A stretch of 64,000 nucleotides of DNA from an uncultured Clostridium sp. (GTDB taxonomy: Bacteria; Bacillota; Clostridia; TANB77; CAG-508). Below are positions 49,954-59,602 of this stretch, one piece after another (position 1 is the first letter of the stretch; every line of letters starts with the position of its first letter). The stretch lies in contig USRT01000004.1 in assembly GCA_900557195.1 (NCBI GenBank), forward strand, positions 29,030 through 93,029, read 5' to 3'. Both the position numbers and the translations under genes were made by a program. Below the pieces are notes generated by a model. It saw only the letters and a list, made by a program, of their open reading frames with translations. It was not told the DNA's origin and made no database searches.

Positions 49954-50622
49954 ATGAAGTTTGATGTGCTAACACTCTTTCCTGAAAGTTTTGAGCCAAT
50001 AAAACAAAGTATATTAGGAAGAGCTTTAGAAAAAAATCTAATTAGTTTAAATTTAATAAATATTAGAGATTTTTCAAAAGATAAGCATAAAAAAGTTGAT
50101 GATACTCCATATGGTGGTGGAGCAGGAATGGTTATAAAACCAGATGTTGTATATGATGCATATAAATCTGTAGAAGATAAAGATGCAAAAGTAATATATT
50201 TATCACCACAAGGGAACGTATTAAATCAGAAAAAAGTTGAATCTCTTAGTAAAGAGAAACATCTAATTCTATTATGCGGACATTATGAAGGAATAGACCA
50301 AAGAGTAATTGATGAAATTGTAGATGAAGAAATTTCAATAGGTGATTATGTGTTAACAGGAGGAGAAATACCAGCAATGGTATTAATTGATTCTGTTAGT
50401 AGATATGTAGAAGGAGTACTTACAAAAGAATCTATAAAAGAAGAATCTTTTTCTAATAATCTTCTAGAATATCCACAATACACAAGACCAGAAGTTTTTT
50501 TAGATAAAAAAGTTCCAGAAGTATTACTATCTGGTCATCATGAAAATATTCGCAAATGGAGAGAAGAGCAATCTCTAAAAAATACGTATCATAAAAGGCC
50601 AGATCTTTTAAAAAATAAATAA
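49954..50622 (+). CDS. trmD: tRNA (guanine37-N1)-methyltransferase
   Basis: 222 residues, SPOUT fold: FDVLTLFPESF, DDTPYGGGAGMVIKPD, LLCGHYEGIDQRV and SIGDYVLTGGEIPAM form the knotted SAM site. The start at 49954 behind GGAGG is preferred. m1G37 prevents +1 frameshifting at Pro codons, a point of interest in a genome that appears to exploit +1 shifts. Confidence 0.96.
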   Translation: MKFDVLTLFPESFEPIKQSILGRALEKNLISLNLINIRDFSKDKHKKVDDTPYGGGAGMVIKPDVVYDAYKSVEDKDAKVIYLSPQGNVLNQKKVESLSKEKHLILLCGHYEGIDQRVIDEIVDEEISIGDYVLTGGEIPAMVLIDSVSRYVEGVLTKESIKEESFSNNLLEYPQYTRPEVFLDKKVPEVLLSGHHENIRKWREEQSLKNTYHKRPDLLKNK

Positions 50623-50708
50623 TATGGTTAAAAATTAGTTGATACAAAAATAAAAGGTATTAGGAGCCTAAAAATAAATCCTAAAATAAGAAAGGGAGGA
50701 GAATATCG

Positions 50709-51176
50709 ATGGATATCATAAAATCAATAGAACATGAACAATTGAAAAATAAGATACCTGTCCTTAAAGTTGGTGATACAGTAAAAGTACATCAAAGAAT
50801 AAAGGAAGGAAACAGAGAAAGAATCCAAGTATTCGAAGGAATTATAATTAAAAAACAAGGTGGCGGAATTAACGCTACATTTACAGTAAGAAAATTTGCA
50901 TATGGTGTAGGAGTAGAAAAAACATTTTTAGTTCACTCACCTATGATGGAAAAAGTAGAACTAGTAAGAGTTGGTAAAGCAAGAAGAGCAAAACTATACT
51001 ATTTAAGAGATAGAGTAGGAAAAGCTGCTAAGACTAAAGAAAATATTGGTGCAAGAATTGAAAACAAAGAAATTACTTTAAAAGAAGAATTTGCTCCAGT
51101 AGAAGAAGCAACAGAAGAAGTTCCAGCAGTAGAAACAGAAGCTGTAGCTACAGAAGAAGTTAAAGATGCTGAATAA
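50709..51176 (+). CDS. rplS: ribosomal protein bL19, extended acidic tail
   Basis: 155 residues. The first 115 are L19 ([54 protein letters not shown]). About 35 extra residues form an Ala/Glu/Val-rich acidic tail ([17 protein letters not shown]), which is unusual for this basic protein. Ends the operon at a strong terminator. Confidence 0.95.
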   Translation: MDIIKSIEHEQLKNKIPVLKVGDTVKVHQRIKEGNRERIQVFEGIIIKKQGGGINATFTVRKFAYGVGVEKTFLVHSPMMEKVELVRVGKARRAKLYYLRDRVGKAAKTKENIGARIENKEITLKEEFAPVEEATEEVPAVETEAVATEEVKDAE

Positions 51177-51184
51177 TAATTAAT

Positions 51185-51228
51185 AAAAATGTTCATTTAG
51201 GATTAATTTCTAAATGAACATTTTTGAT
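51185..51228. terminator. bidirectional terminator
   Basis: AAAAATGTTCATTTAG pairs with CTAAATGAACATTTTT between convergent genes. Confidence 0.88.
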
Positions 51229-51234
51229 TTTCTA

Positions 51235-53619
51235 TTATTTTTTGCTAATCTCCGCATATTTTTTTAATTTTTCATAAGCCAAATAATTAATTGAACCAGC
51301 AGGAAAATGACCTTTACTATCTTTCTTTCCAGCAGGAACTCCTGTTAAAATTTCAATACCTTCTTCTATTGTAGAAATTGCATAAATATGGAATTTTTTA
51401 TCTTTAACAGCATTAATTACTTCATCAGAAAGATTCAAATTTCTTACATTTTGTATTGGAATCATAACACCATGAGATCCATTTAATCCACGTAATTTAC
51501 ATATTTGGAAGAATCCTTCTATTTTATCATTTACACCACCAATTGGTTGAATTTCACCCTTTTGATTTACTGAACCAGTAACTGCAATTGATTGATTAAT
51601 AGGGACACCTGACAAGCTAGATAGAATGGCATAAAGTTCTGTACTAGAAGCACTATCTCCATCAACACCATTATATAATTGTTCAAAACAAATACTTGCA
51701 GTAAGGGAAAGAGGAATATCTTGAGCAAACATTTCTCCTAAATATCCACTAAGTATAAATACACCTTTAGAATGTGTAGAACCAGATAATTCAACTTCAC
51801 GTTCTACATTTATTACACCTGTTTTTCCTGTATAAGTATTAGCTGTGATTTTAGCTGGTTTTCCAAATGTATAATCACCAATACTCATTATAGTAAGACC
51901 ATTAATTTGACCAACAACAAAACCAGAAGTATCAATTAAAAGTGTGTTTTCTTTAATCATTTCTACATATTTAGTATCATATTTTTTTACTCTTTCAATT
52001 CTTTCCTTTAATGCTTTATCAACGTATTCTGCAGTTACAACTTTTTCTTTAGCCATCTTAGCCCAAGTAGCAGATTCACCAACGATTTGAGCTAAGTCAT
52101 TAAATCTTGTAGATAATTTATTTTGGTCATCTGCAAGTTTAGAAGCATATTCTATAACTTTAGCAACAGCACCTTTATCTAAAGGAAGTAGTTCTTCTTG
52201 TTCACAATATCCATGAATAAATCTTGCAAGTTTATTCATATTTTCTACATTCATAGGTGAAGAGTCTTCAAATTCAACCTTTATTTTAAATAATTTTCTA
52301 AAATCAGTATCAAATGATAATAATGTTTGATAAATATTTTCGTTACCAATTAAAATTACTTTAATATCTAAAGGAATTGGTTCAGGTTTAAGTGAAACCA
52401 TAACCATAGAAGAACGTTGGTCTGCAGTATTTTCTATTAATAATTCTTTCATTCTTAATGCTTTTTTTAATGATTCGTAACATAAACTGTTATTAATTAA
52501 ATCACTTGCCTGAAATATAATATAACCACCATTTGCTTTATGAAGTAAACCAGATTTTAACATTGTATAATCTGTTTTTAAAGCACCATAATAGTTTTCA
52601 TACTCTAACTTTCCAAATATATTGTGGTATGAGTAGTTAGAGTCCATAATAACAGGTGCACCTTCTTGTTCACTGTTATCAACAAATAGATTTACACGAT
52701 AATTAAGCCATGGTTTAGGAAGTTCCATTCTAGGAGATGGTGATTGTGTCTTATTATCATTTTTATCTTCTACTAAAAAGTAATCGATATTTTTTAATAT
52801 ATCTTTTTTTATACTTTCTAAGAATGTATTAATTTTTTTGTTTCTTTTATATTTAGATTTTATCAAATTAATATGACCATTAATTGTAAGTAATGCAACA
52901 TTAGATTGCCAATCATTTAGTTTTTTGTCAGCTTCACGTTCAATCGATTTTATTTCACTAATGACATCCATTATATGTTGTTGAACGATTGTAGATTTAT
53001 CTTCAAATTCTTTTTTTGTTTTATCATCTAATTTTTCAAACTCAGATTCTTCAATAGTTTTTCCGTTAATAACTGGCATCATATATATACCATTTTTAGC
53101 AGACTTAACTTGAAAACCATATTTAGCTGATTTCTCATTTAATTTTTCCATAAGAACATTTCTTTTTTCTTCATATTCTTGTTTTATTAATTTTTTTTCT
53201 TTTTCAAAATCATCATTATTAAATGTATTTTTAATATCTAATTTAATCTCTTTTATAAACTGATCCATAGTATCTCTAAATTCTCTACCTTGACCTGCGG
53301 AAAGAGATACTGCAATTGGTTCATTAGGATTATCAAAATTATATATATAACACCAATCAGAAGGTGTTTTTTTCTTTTTGGAAATTTTATCTAAGTAGTG
53401 TTTTGTATACATTGTTTTACCAACGCCACTTGGTCCCTCTAAGTATAAGTTATATCCTTTAATATCTACATTTATACCAAATTCTAGAGCTTTAATACCA
53501 CGGTCTTGACCAATTCCAGTAGAAATAGAATCAAGGTCTGCAGTTGTATTAAATTTAAAAACATTTGGGTCACAAGTAACCTTTAAATCTTTATAAGATA
53601 ATTCATTGTTTTTTTTCAT
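51235..53619 (-). CDS. Lon-family ATP-dependent protease (LonB/AAA_32 type)
   Basis: 794 residues. The N-terminal AAA module has Walker A GPSGVGKTMY (about residue 60), a long coiled-coil insertion (about 120-290), and a second ATPase segment (GGYIIFQASDLI, VILIGNEN). The C-terminal Lon protease domain has the catalytic Ser in GDSASSTELYA and Lys in GGVNDKIEGFF. Resembles soluble Lon-like proteases of Clostridia rather than LonA. First of a minus-strand group read downstream of tsaE-tsaB-rimI. Confidence 0.88.
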   Translation of the reverse strand: MKKNNELSYKDLKVTCDPNVFKFNTTADLDSISTGIGQDRGIKALEFGINVDIKGYNLYLEGPSGVGKTMYTKHYLDKISKKKKTPSDWCYIYNFDNPNEPIAVSLSAGQGREFRDTMDQFIKEIKLDIKNTFNNDDFEKEKKLIKQEYEEKRNVLMEKLNEKSAKYGFQVKSAKNGIYMMPVINGKTIEESEFEKLDDKTKKEFEDKSTIVQQHIMDVISEIKSIEREADKKLNDWQSNVALLTINGHINLIKSKYKRNKKINTFLESIKKDILKNIDYFLVEDKNDNKTQSPSPRMELPKPWLNYRVNLFVDNSEQEGAPVIMDSNYSYHNIFGKLEYENYYGALKTDYTMLKSGLLHKANGGYIIFQASDLINNSLCYESLKKALRMKELLIENTADQRSSMVMVSLKPEPIPLDIKVILIGNENIYQTLLSFDTDFRKLFKIKVEFEDSSPMNVENMNKLARFIHGYCEQEELLPLDKGAVAKVIEYASKLADDQNKLSTRFNDLAQIVGESATWAKMAKEKVVTAEYVDKALKERIERVKKYDTKYVEMIKENTLLIDTSGFVVGQINGLTIMSIGDYTFGKPAKITANTYTGKTGVINVEREVELSGSTHSKGVFILSGYLGEMFAQDIPLSLTASICFEQLYNGVDGDSASSTELYAILSSLSGVPINQSIAVTGSVNQKGEIQPIGGVNDKIEGFFQICKLRGLNGSHGVMIPIQNVRNLNLSDEVINAVKDKKFHIYAISTIEEGIEILTGVPAGKKDSKGHFPAGSINYLAYEKLKKYAEISKK

Positions 53620-53637
53620 TTGTATCCTCCTTAAATT

Positions 53638-54084
53638 TTATCTTTTTAAATATAAAGTCATTATAATAGCATCATATTTGTTATCGTAATATCTTTTTCT
53701 TAATCCCACTTTTTCAAAATGAAATTTTTTATATAAATTGATTGCTGGTAAATTATTTTCATTAACTTCTAATGTTATATTAGAACATTTTTCACATTTT
53801 GCAAGATTTATTAGGTGTTCTAACATTTTAGAAGCAATTCCAAAACCTCGTTTATCTTTTTTTGTTACAATATTCATTATGTCAGCTGTATCATCAATTA
53901 CTAAGATTCCAGCAAAACCAACAATTTCTTCAAATTGTTTAGAAACTATGTATCTAGAATTAATATTATCAATTTCTGATTTTAATATTCCATAAGTCCA
54001 AAAATTATCAAAGTTTTTTTCTAGATTTTCTTTTATATTATCTAAATCTTGTATAGTCATTTTAGAAATTTGAATAGAGTTCAT
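53638..54084 (-). CDS. rimI: ribosomal-protein-alanine N-acetyltransferase RimI
   Basis: 148-residue GNAT: acetyl-CoA loop KRGFGIASKML, and LEVNENNLPAINLYKKFHFEKVGLRKRYY typical of RimI. Position after tsaB supports the name. Confidence 0.9.
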   Translation of the reverse strand: MNSIQISKMTIQDLDNIKENLEKNFDNFWTYGILKSEIDNINSRYIVSKQFEEIVGFAGILVIDDTADIMNIVTKKDKRGFGIASKMLEHLINLAKCEKCSNITLEVNENNLPAINLYKKFHFEKVGLRKRYYDNKYDAIIMTLYLKR

Positions 54085-54156
54085 GATTTTAAATTTTTGC
54101 TTAGAGATTAATCTAGCATATACCTTTCATAATATAAGTTTTTTATAATTTTAAAA

Positions 54157-54853
54157 TTATTTTTCGCCATCTAAAGCGCGTTCTGCTTGAGATTTTCTTA
54201 AATATAGGGGAGATAGTGTATTAGAATTTTGTATAAACCCTTTTTTAAATTTATCAAAAGCAGCTAAAGCTATACTAATACTTGATTGCATATTTTGTTC
54301 ATCTGAAGCAAAAATCACATTTTCAAAATTTGGTGTTATAGTCTCTTTATGAACAACACTACCATCACCAACAAAAGTTATATATTCATTTTTATATTTT
54401 TTTAATATATTTATAATAGAAGATATACTGTTTGCACATGGATCTTCTATTAATGTATATACATTATTTTCTAAATTGTATAAAGCAAAATATATATTAT
54501 CATTTTTTGCATCAATCATACAAGCAATTAATCCATCTTTTTTTATATTATAAGCTAAGCTTTCTAAAGAACTAATACCTATAATAGGGATGTTTGTTAC
54601 ATCAGAAAAAGCCTTTACTGTTGAAATGCCAATTCTAAGACCTGTAAATGAACCGTGGACCAATAGAGCAACTAAGCAAGTTTATATCTTGCAAATTTAT
54701 ATTAGATTCTTTTAAAAGGCTATCTACTAGTGGCATTAATTTTTGTGAATGTGTTTTTTCATCATTATTATATTTTTCCATAATTAAATTTCTATCTTCT
54801 AAAAGACAAACACTACAAATTTTAGAAGAAGTATCTAGTGCTAGTATTTTCAA
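54157..54853 (-). CDS. tsaB: tRNA t6A synthesis protein TsaB, with CGG +1 site
   Basis: Partner of TsaD/TsaE in making t6A37 in ANN-reading tRNAs. It begins ILALDTSSKICSVCL. Zero frame on the minus strand meets CGG at 54655-54653 and stops near 54635. Skipping one C gives SIGPGSFTGLRIG, the invariant TsaB motif, and a 231-residue protein of normal length. Essential in most bacteria. Confidence 0.93.
54652..54655 (-). other. CGGT site, proposed +1 decoding as Gly (tsaB)
   Basis: Minus-strand zero frame CCA CGG TTC; required Pro-Gly-Ser of GPGSFTG. Confidence 0.86.
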
Positions 54854-54875
54854 TTTAAAGCTAACCTCTTTTCAT

Positions 54876-55340
54876 TTAATTTAAAATTTTACTAAAATCA
54901 AAATTAGAAAAACGTTCTCCATGTGGAATGATATTTAGATGTCTTGATTCAAAATCATTTTCATCTTTTGAAAAAATTATATGAAGATAATCTTTTGGAA
55001 GAGCATCTTTTATTAGTTCACCCCATTCTATTATGCAAATACCATTATTAAAATATTCATCTCCACCAATTGCATAAAATTCATCTGCATCTGATAATCG
55101 ATACACATCAAAGTGATAAATATTTATAGAATCTTTATGATATTCATTAACAATAGTAAAAGTAGGACTAGATATTTCATTGTCTAATCCGAAATGTTTT
55201 AATATACCTTGTGTAAATTTTGTTTTGCCAGAGCCAAGTTCACCTGTTAAGACAATAACATCTCCATTTTTTAAATATGAGGCAAATGAGCTTGCAAACA
55301 AAATTGTATCATCTTCTTTTTTACTAATAAAATTATACAT
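54876..55340 (-). CDS. tsaE: tRNA t6A synthesis ATPase TsaE
   Basis: 154 residues: Walker A GELGSGKTKFTQG, SSPTFTIVNEY, HFDVYRL and IIEWGEL. Supplies the ATPase for the TsaBDE complex. First gene of the minus-strand tsaE-tsaB-rimI-lon run. The start follows AAGGTGG. Confidence 0.95.
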   Translation of the reverse strand: MYNFISKKEDDTILFASSFASYLKNGDVIVLTGELGSGKTKFTQGILKHFGLDNEISSPTFTIVNEYHKDSINIYHFDVYRLSDADEFYAIGGDEYFNNGICIIEWGELIKDALPKDYLHIIFSKDENDFESRHLNIIPHGERFSNFDFSKILN

Positions 55341-55558
55341 AATTCCACCTTTTTATTTAGTATTATTTCTTTTGATATTTTATATTAGTTTTAGGCATTT
55401 GTAAACAATTTAAGACAAAAAAGTAAGGGGAATTTGGGAGAGATAAAATTGTATGTTTTTTATATAAAGTTTTTATAAATGTATTGAAAACAGATGAACC
55501 TTATGATAGCATAAGCACAATTAAAATATAATATTTAAAGTAAGTTGTAGGTGAAAAT

Positions 55559-55996
55559 ATGGAAAATAAATATGAATTTTTTATAGCAGGAAGGGCGAGA
55601 AATAAAGAAAATATTTTAAAAATATGTGATATATTTGATAAATATAATGTATCTTATTATTGTTTTGTTAAAAATGAAGATGATTGGGGATATGGAAATA
55701 AAAATCAAACTCCAGAAGAAAAACAAAAAGAATTTGAATCATTAGGATTAAAGAATGATATTGTTTTAAGTTTATTTCACAATGATTTAGATGGAGAAAA
55801 AAATTCTAAAAATTTATTACTTGTTTTGCCAGCTGGAAAGGCGGCACATATAGAGTCTGGAATTGCATATGGATTAGGAAAAAAATGCTATGCAATTGGT
55901 GAATATGATGCAACAGATACTTTATATAACATCTTTGATGAAATTTTTAAAAATGAAAATGAATTAGAGGAATTTTTAAAAAGTTACAGTATATAG
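55559..55996 (+). CDS. nucleoside 2-deoxyribosyltransferase-like protein
   Basis: 145 residues. FFIAGRARNKENI at the start and LLLVLPAGKAAHIESGIAYGLGKKCYAIG give the NDT-type Rossmann-like signature with a Glu in the active-site position. Substrate unknown; many such genes serve nucleoside salvage or defence signalling. Confidence 0.7.
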   Translation: MENKYEFFIAGRARNKENILKICDIFDKYNVSYYCFVKNEDDWGYGNKNQTPEEKQKEFESLGLKNDIVLSLFHNDLDGEKNSKNLLLVLPAGKAAHIESGIAYGLGKKCYAIGEYDATDTLYNIFDEIFKNENELEEFLKSYSI

Positions 55997-56238
55997 ATAA
56001 ATTAATATGAATAAGTTAATTAATTTTACTAAAGAATGTAATGCACAAGTGAATCTACAATATATTGAAAATTATTAATATAAAGAACAATTGGGCTTGA
56101 GTAAAATAGTTAAATAAAATTTATAGATGAAATAGTAAAATGTTAAAACTTGCAGATTGACATAATATATGTTATAATTATATTGTATCAGCAAAAGCTG
56201 TACGCTGTACAAATTTATATTTACAAAGGAGAATTCTT

Positions 56239-56613
56239 ATGAACAACTTGGCGAAAATGATTGCAACCGGTGAAATCTCAATTGAGGAACTTGCAGGAGC
56301 AACTGAACTCATTGAAAGAGCAAAGTTGGTTACTGAAGGAATCGAAGCATGCAAGAAGACAATTAGTTTTCCTCTTGGATGTATTGAGGTCAACTGCTAT
56401 CACTATATGGACTCTGCTGGGGAGTATGAGTCTTGGGGAACATGCACAACAGACGGGATATTTACATGCTCTTGTAACTGGGGAGGTAACCATGTAACAG
56501 GTAGCTGTAATCTTACCGACTATGCTGATGTATTCAAGGCCTTTGAAAATTGTGAATTCGAGCATGATCTTAGAAGATTCCTGAAGTGGCAGATTGAAAA
56601 GGCTGCAAAATAA
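56239..56613 (+). CDS. unknown protein with Cys/His cluster and atypical codon use
   Basis: 124 residues, not recognised. The N-terminal helix IATGEISIEELAGATELIERA is followed by a Cys-rich centre (CIEVNCYHY, GTCTTDGIFTCSCNWGGNHVTGSC) and a helical C-terminus. Codons such as ACC, ATC, CTT, GAC and GAG are used more than in neighbours, suggesting transfer. It has its own promoter region and terminator, so it is a free-standing cassette like the one at 40.3 kb. Confidence 0.65.
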   Translation: MNNLAKMIATGEISIEELAGATELIERAKLVTEGIEACKKTISFPLGCIEVNCYHYMDSAGEYESWGTCTTDGIFTCSCNWGGNHVTGSCNLTDYADVFKAFENCEFEHDLRRFLKWQIEKAAK

Positions 56614-56635
56614 TCACATTGATTGTAAATTAAGT

Positions 56636-56676
56636 TTAGGAAAAGCACTGTATTATGCGGTGCTTTTCCTTTTGAT
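56636..56676 (+). terminator. terminator of the Cys/His cassette
   Basis: AGGAAAAGCAC pairs with GTGCTTTTCCT, then TTT. Confidence 0.82.
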
Positions 56677-56787
56677 AAATTGTTACCAACAAAATTTGAT
56701 AATTAGATCATCTTTATCTTTTTTATCCTATTGCTAAAAAAAATACTCTATGTTATGATACAATAGAAATAATCAGGAGGAAATTTA

Positions 56788-58600
56788 ATGAAAGACAGAA
56801 AAAAATATATAAGAAATTTTAGTATTATTGCACATATAGACCATGGTAAATCTACACTTGCAGATAGATTAATTGAAATGACAGGAGTACTTTCTAAAAG
56901 AGAAATGGAAAGTCAAATTCTAGATAACATGGATATAGAACGTGAAAGAGGAATAACAATAAAATCTCAAGCAGTTAGAATGTTATATAAAGCAAAAGAT
57001 GGACAAGAATACGAGTTTAATTTAATAGATACACCAGGACATGTGGATTTTAATTATGAAGTTTCAAGAAGTTTAGCTGCCTGTGATGGTGCAATATTAG
57101 TTGTAGATTCCAGCCAAGGTGTTGAAGCACAAACACTCGCAAATGTATATCTTGCAATAGATAATAACTTAGAAATATTACCAGTAATTAATAAAATAGA
57201 CCTACCAAATGCAAGACCAGAGGAAGTAAAAAAAGAGATAGAAGATATAATTGGAATTCCAGCAATGGACGCACCATGTATTTCAGCGAAATCGGGATTA
57301 AATGTAGAAGAAGTTTTAGAAAGGATAGTAACAGATATACCTAGTCCTGTAGGTGATGAAAATGCTGAGTTACAATGTCTAATATTTGACTCTTTATATG
57401 ATAATTACAAAGGCGCAATAGCATATGTTAGAGTAAAAAATGGAAAAGTAAAACCAGGAGACGAAATACTACTTATGGCAGCTAAAAAGGTATTTACAGT
57501 TACAGAAGTAGGTTACTTTGAACCAGGTACATATATACCATCAAAAGAACTTGAAGCAGGAGAAGTTCGGATATATTGCAGCAAGTATTAAAAATTTATC
57601 AGATATTCGTGTTGGTGATACAATTACATTAAAAGAAAATCCGGCAAAAGAACCACTTCCAGGATACAAAAAAGTAAATCCAATGGTATATTGTGGATTA
57701 TATCCTGTGGACGGAAGTGATTATGAAAATTTAAAAGTAGCATTAGAAAAATTAAAATTAAATGATGCAGCTTTAGAATATGAGCAAGAAACATCAGCTG
57801 CATTAGGATTTGGATTTAGGTGTGGATTTCTAGGACTTTTACATTTGGAAATAATAGAAGAAAGACTAGATAGAGAATTTGATTTAAGTTTAATAACAAC
57901 ATCACCATCAGTTATATATAAAGTATATAAAACAGATGGTGAAGTAATAGAATTATATAATCCATCAGATTTACCAGTTCCAAATGAAATATCATATATA
58001 GAAGAACCTTTTGTTACGGCAGAAATTTTAACACCAAAAGAATTTGTTGGAAATATAATGGAAATTTGTCAGAATAGACGTGGAATATATATTGATATGA
58101 AGTATCTAGATGAACAAAGAGTAACTTTAATTTATGAATTACCATTAAATGAAATTATTTATGACTTTTTTGATAATCTAAAATCTAAAACTAAGGGATA
58201 TGCATCATTTGATTATGATTTTAAAGAATATAGAAGATCAGAACTTGTAAAATTAGATATATGGGTAAATGGAGAAGGTGTAGATGCCTTATCATTTATA
58301 GTTCATAAAGATAGTAGTTATGATAGGGGTAAGAAAATGGTAGAGAAATTAAAAGAAGTAATACCAAGACAATTATTTAGTATTCCTATTCAAGCAGTTA
58401 TCGGAGGAAAGATAATAGCAAGAGAAACAATATCTGCAATGAGAAAAGACGTTTTAGCTAAATGTTATGGTGGAGATATAACAAGAAAGAAAAAATTACT
58501 AGAAAAGCAGAAAAAAGGAAAGAAAAAAATGAGACAAATAGGTAATGTTGATATTCCACAAGAAGCTTTTCTTTCTGTACTTAAATTAAATGATGAATAA
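56788..58600 (+). CDS. lepA: elongation factor 4 (LepA), with CGG +1 site
   Basis: Ribosomal back-translocase-type GTPase. G1 [10 protein letters not shown]3 DTPGHVD and G4 NKIDLPNA are present. Zero frame meets CGG at 57568-57570 in domain II and stops at 57591. Skipping the C gives [11 protein letters not shown] and a 603-residue protein of normal length, including the LepA C-terminus ([24 protein letters not shown]). Ribosome site AGGAGG. Confidence 0.96.
57568..57571 (+). other. CGGA site, proposed +1 decoding as Gly (lepA)
   Basis: Zero frame GTT CGG ATA; required Val-Gly-Tyr of GEVGYI. Confidence 0.86.
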
Positions 58601-58606
58601 ATAACT

Positions 58607-58672
58607 AAAAAAATATATATCAAACAATTAGCTAGGCTAGTATGAGCTTTTTAGTAAGCTGTGATTAGTAAC
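58607..58672. mobile_element. MITE family 2 end remnant
   Basis: Matches the right end and flank of copy A (about 41921-41984): AACAATTAGCTAGGCTAGTA, then GCTTTT and TAAGCTGT. Only one end is left. Confidence 0.65.
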
Positions 58673-58844
58673 ATTAATAGTGATTAAGTATTACATTTTT
58701 ATAATACCAAATAAGACATGTAGAAAAATAATAAAAAACAAGTCTGTTAATCAACATATTGTTATATAAAAGAGTAAATATTAAAAGTGTTATTAAAGAA
58801 TAATAAAGGTAATTTGAATCAAGGTTAAGAAATGGAGATATAAA

Positions 58845-59600
58845 ATGGAAAAAGAATTTCATGATCAAGTAGAAGGCAGAAATGCAGTTATAGAATTATT
58901 AGAATCGGGAAGAGATATTAATAAAATATTTATTTCAAATGGAGAGAAACATGGTTCTATAAATAAAATAATTAACATGGCAAAACAAAGAAAAATATTA
59001 ATTACAGAAATTAACAAATCTAAATTAAAAGAAATGGCAAAGACAGAAAATTTTCAAGGTGTAATTGCAATCGTACCACCATTTGAGTATTGTGATGTAG
59101 ATGATATCTTAGAAGAAGCAAAAAAAAGAAATGAACCTCCATTTATTGTTATTTTAGATGGAATAGAAGATCCCCATAATTTAGGTTCAATAATAAGAAC
59201 AGCAGAAACAGCAGGAGTTCATGGTATAATCATTCCAAAAAGAAGAGCAGCATCTGTTAATAGTACAGTAGCAAAGGTATCTGCAGGAGCTGTAGAACAT
59301 ATGAAAATTGCAAGAGTTAATAATCTTAATGAAACTATAAAATCTTTAAAAGAAAATGATATTTGGATATGTGGAACAGATATTAGCACAGATACTTATT
59401 ATGATGAACAAGATTTTACAGGATCTATTGCTATTATAATTGGAAGCGAAGGCTTTGGAATGAGCAGACTTGTAAAGGAAAATTGCGATTTTTTAGTAAA
59501 AATACCAATGAAAGGAAAGATAACATCATTAAATGCTGCGGTATCTGCAGGAATAGTAATATATGAAGCGGTTAAACAAAAGAAAAATAAGGGGGAATAA
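58845..59600 (+). CDS. rlmB: 23S rRNA (guanosine-2'-O)-methyltransferase, RlmB/TrmH family
   Basis: 251 residues, SPOUT: motif 1 ILDGIEDPHNLGSIIRTAE, motif 2 IGSEGFGMSRLV, motif 3 IPMKGKITSLNAAVSAGI. The N-terminal L30e-like substrate-binding domain begins EGRNAVIELLESGR. The next gene starts two bases after its stop. Confidence 0.92.
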   Translation: MEKEFHDQVEGRNAVIELLESGRDINKIFISNGEKHGSINKIINMAKQRKILITEINKSKLKEMAKTENFQGVIAIVPPFEYCDVDDILEEAKKRNEPPFIVILDGIEDPHNLGSIIRTAETAGVHGIIIPKRRAASVNSTVAKVSAGAVEHMKIARVNNLNETIKSLKENDIWICGTDISTDTYYDEQDFTGSIAIIIGSEGFGMSRLVKENCDFLVKIPMKGKITSLNAAVSAGIVIYEAVKQKKNKGE

Positions 59601-59602
59601 AT

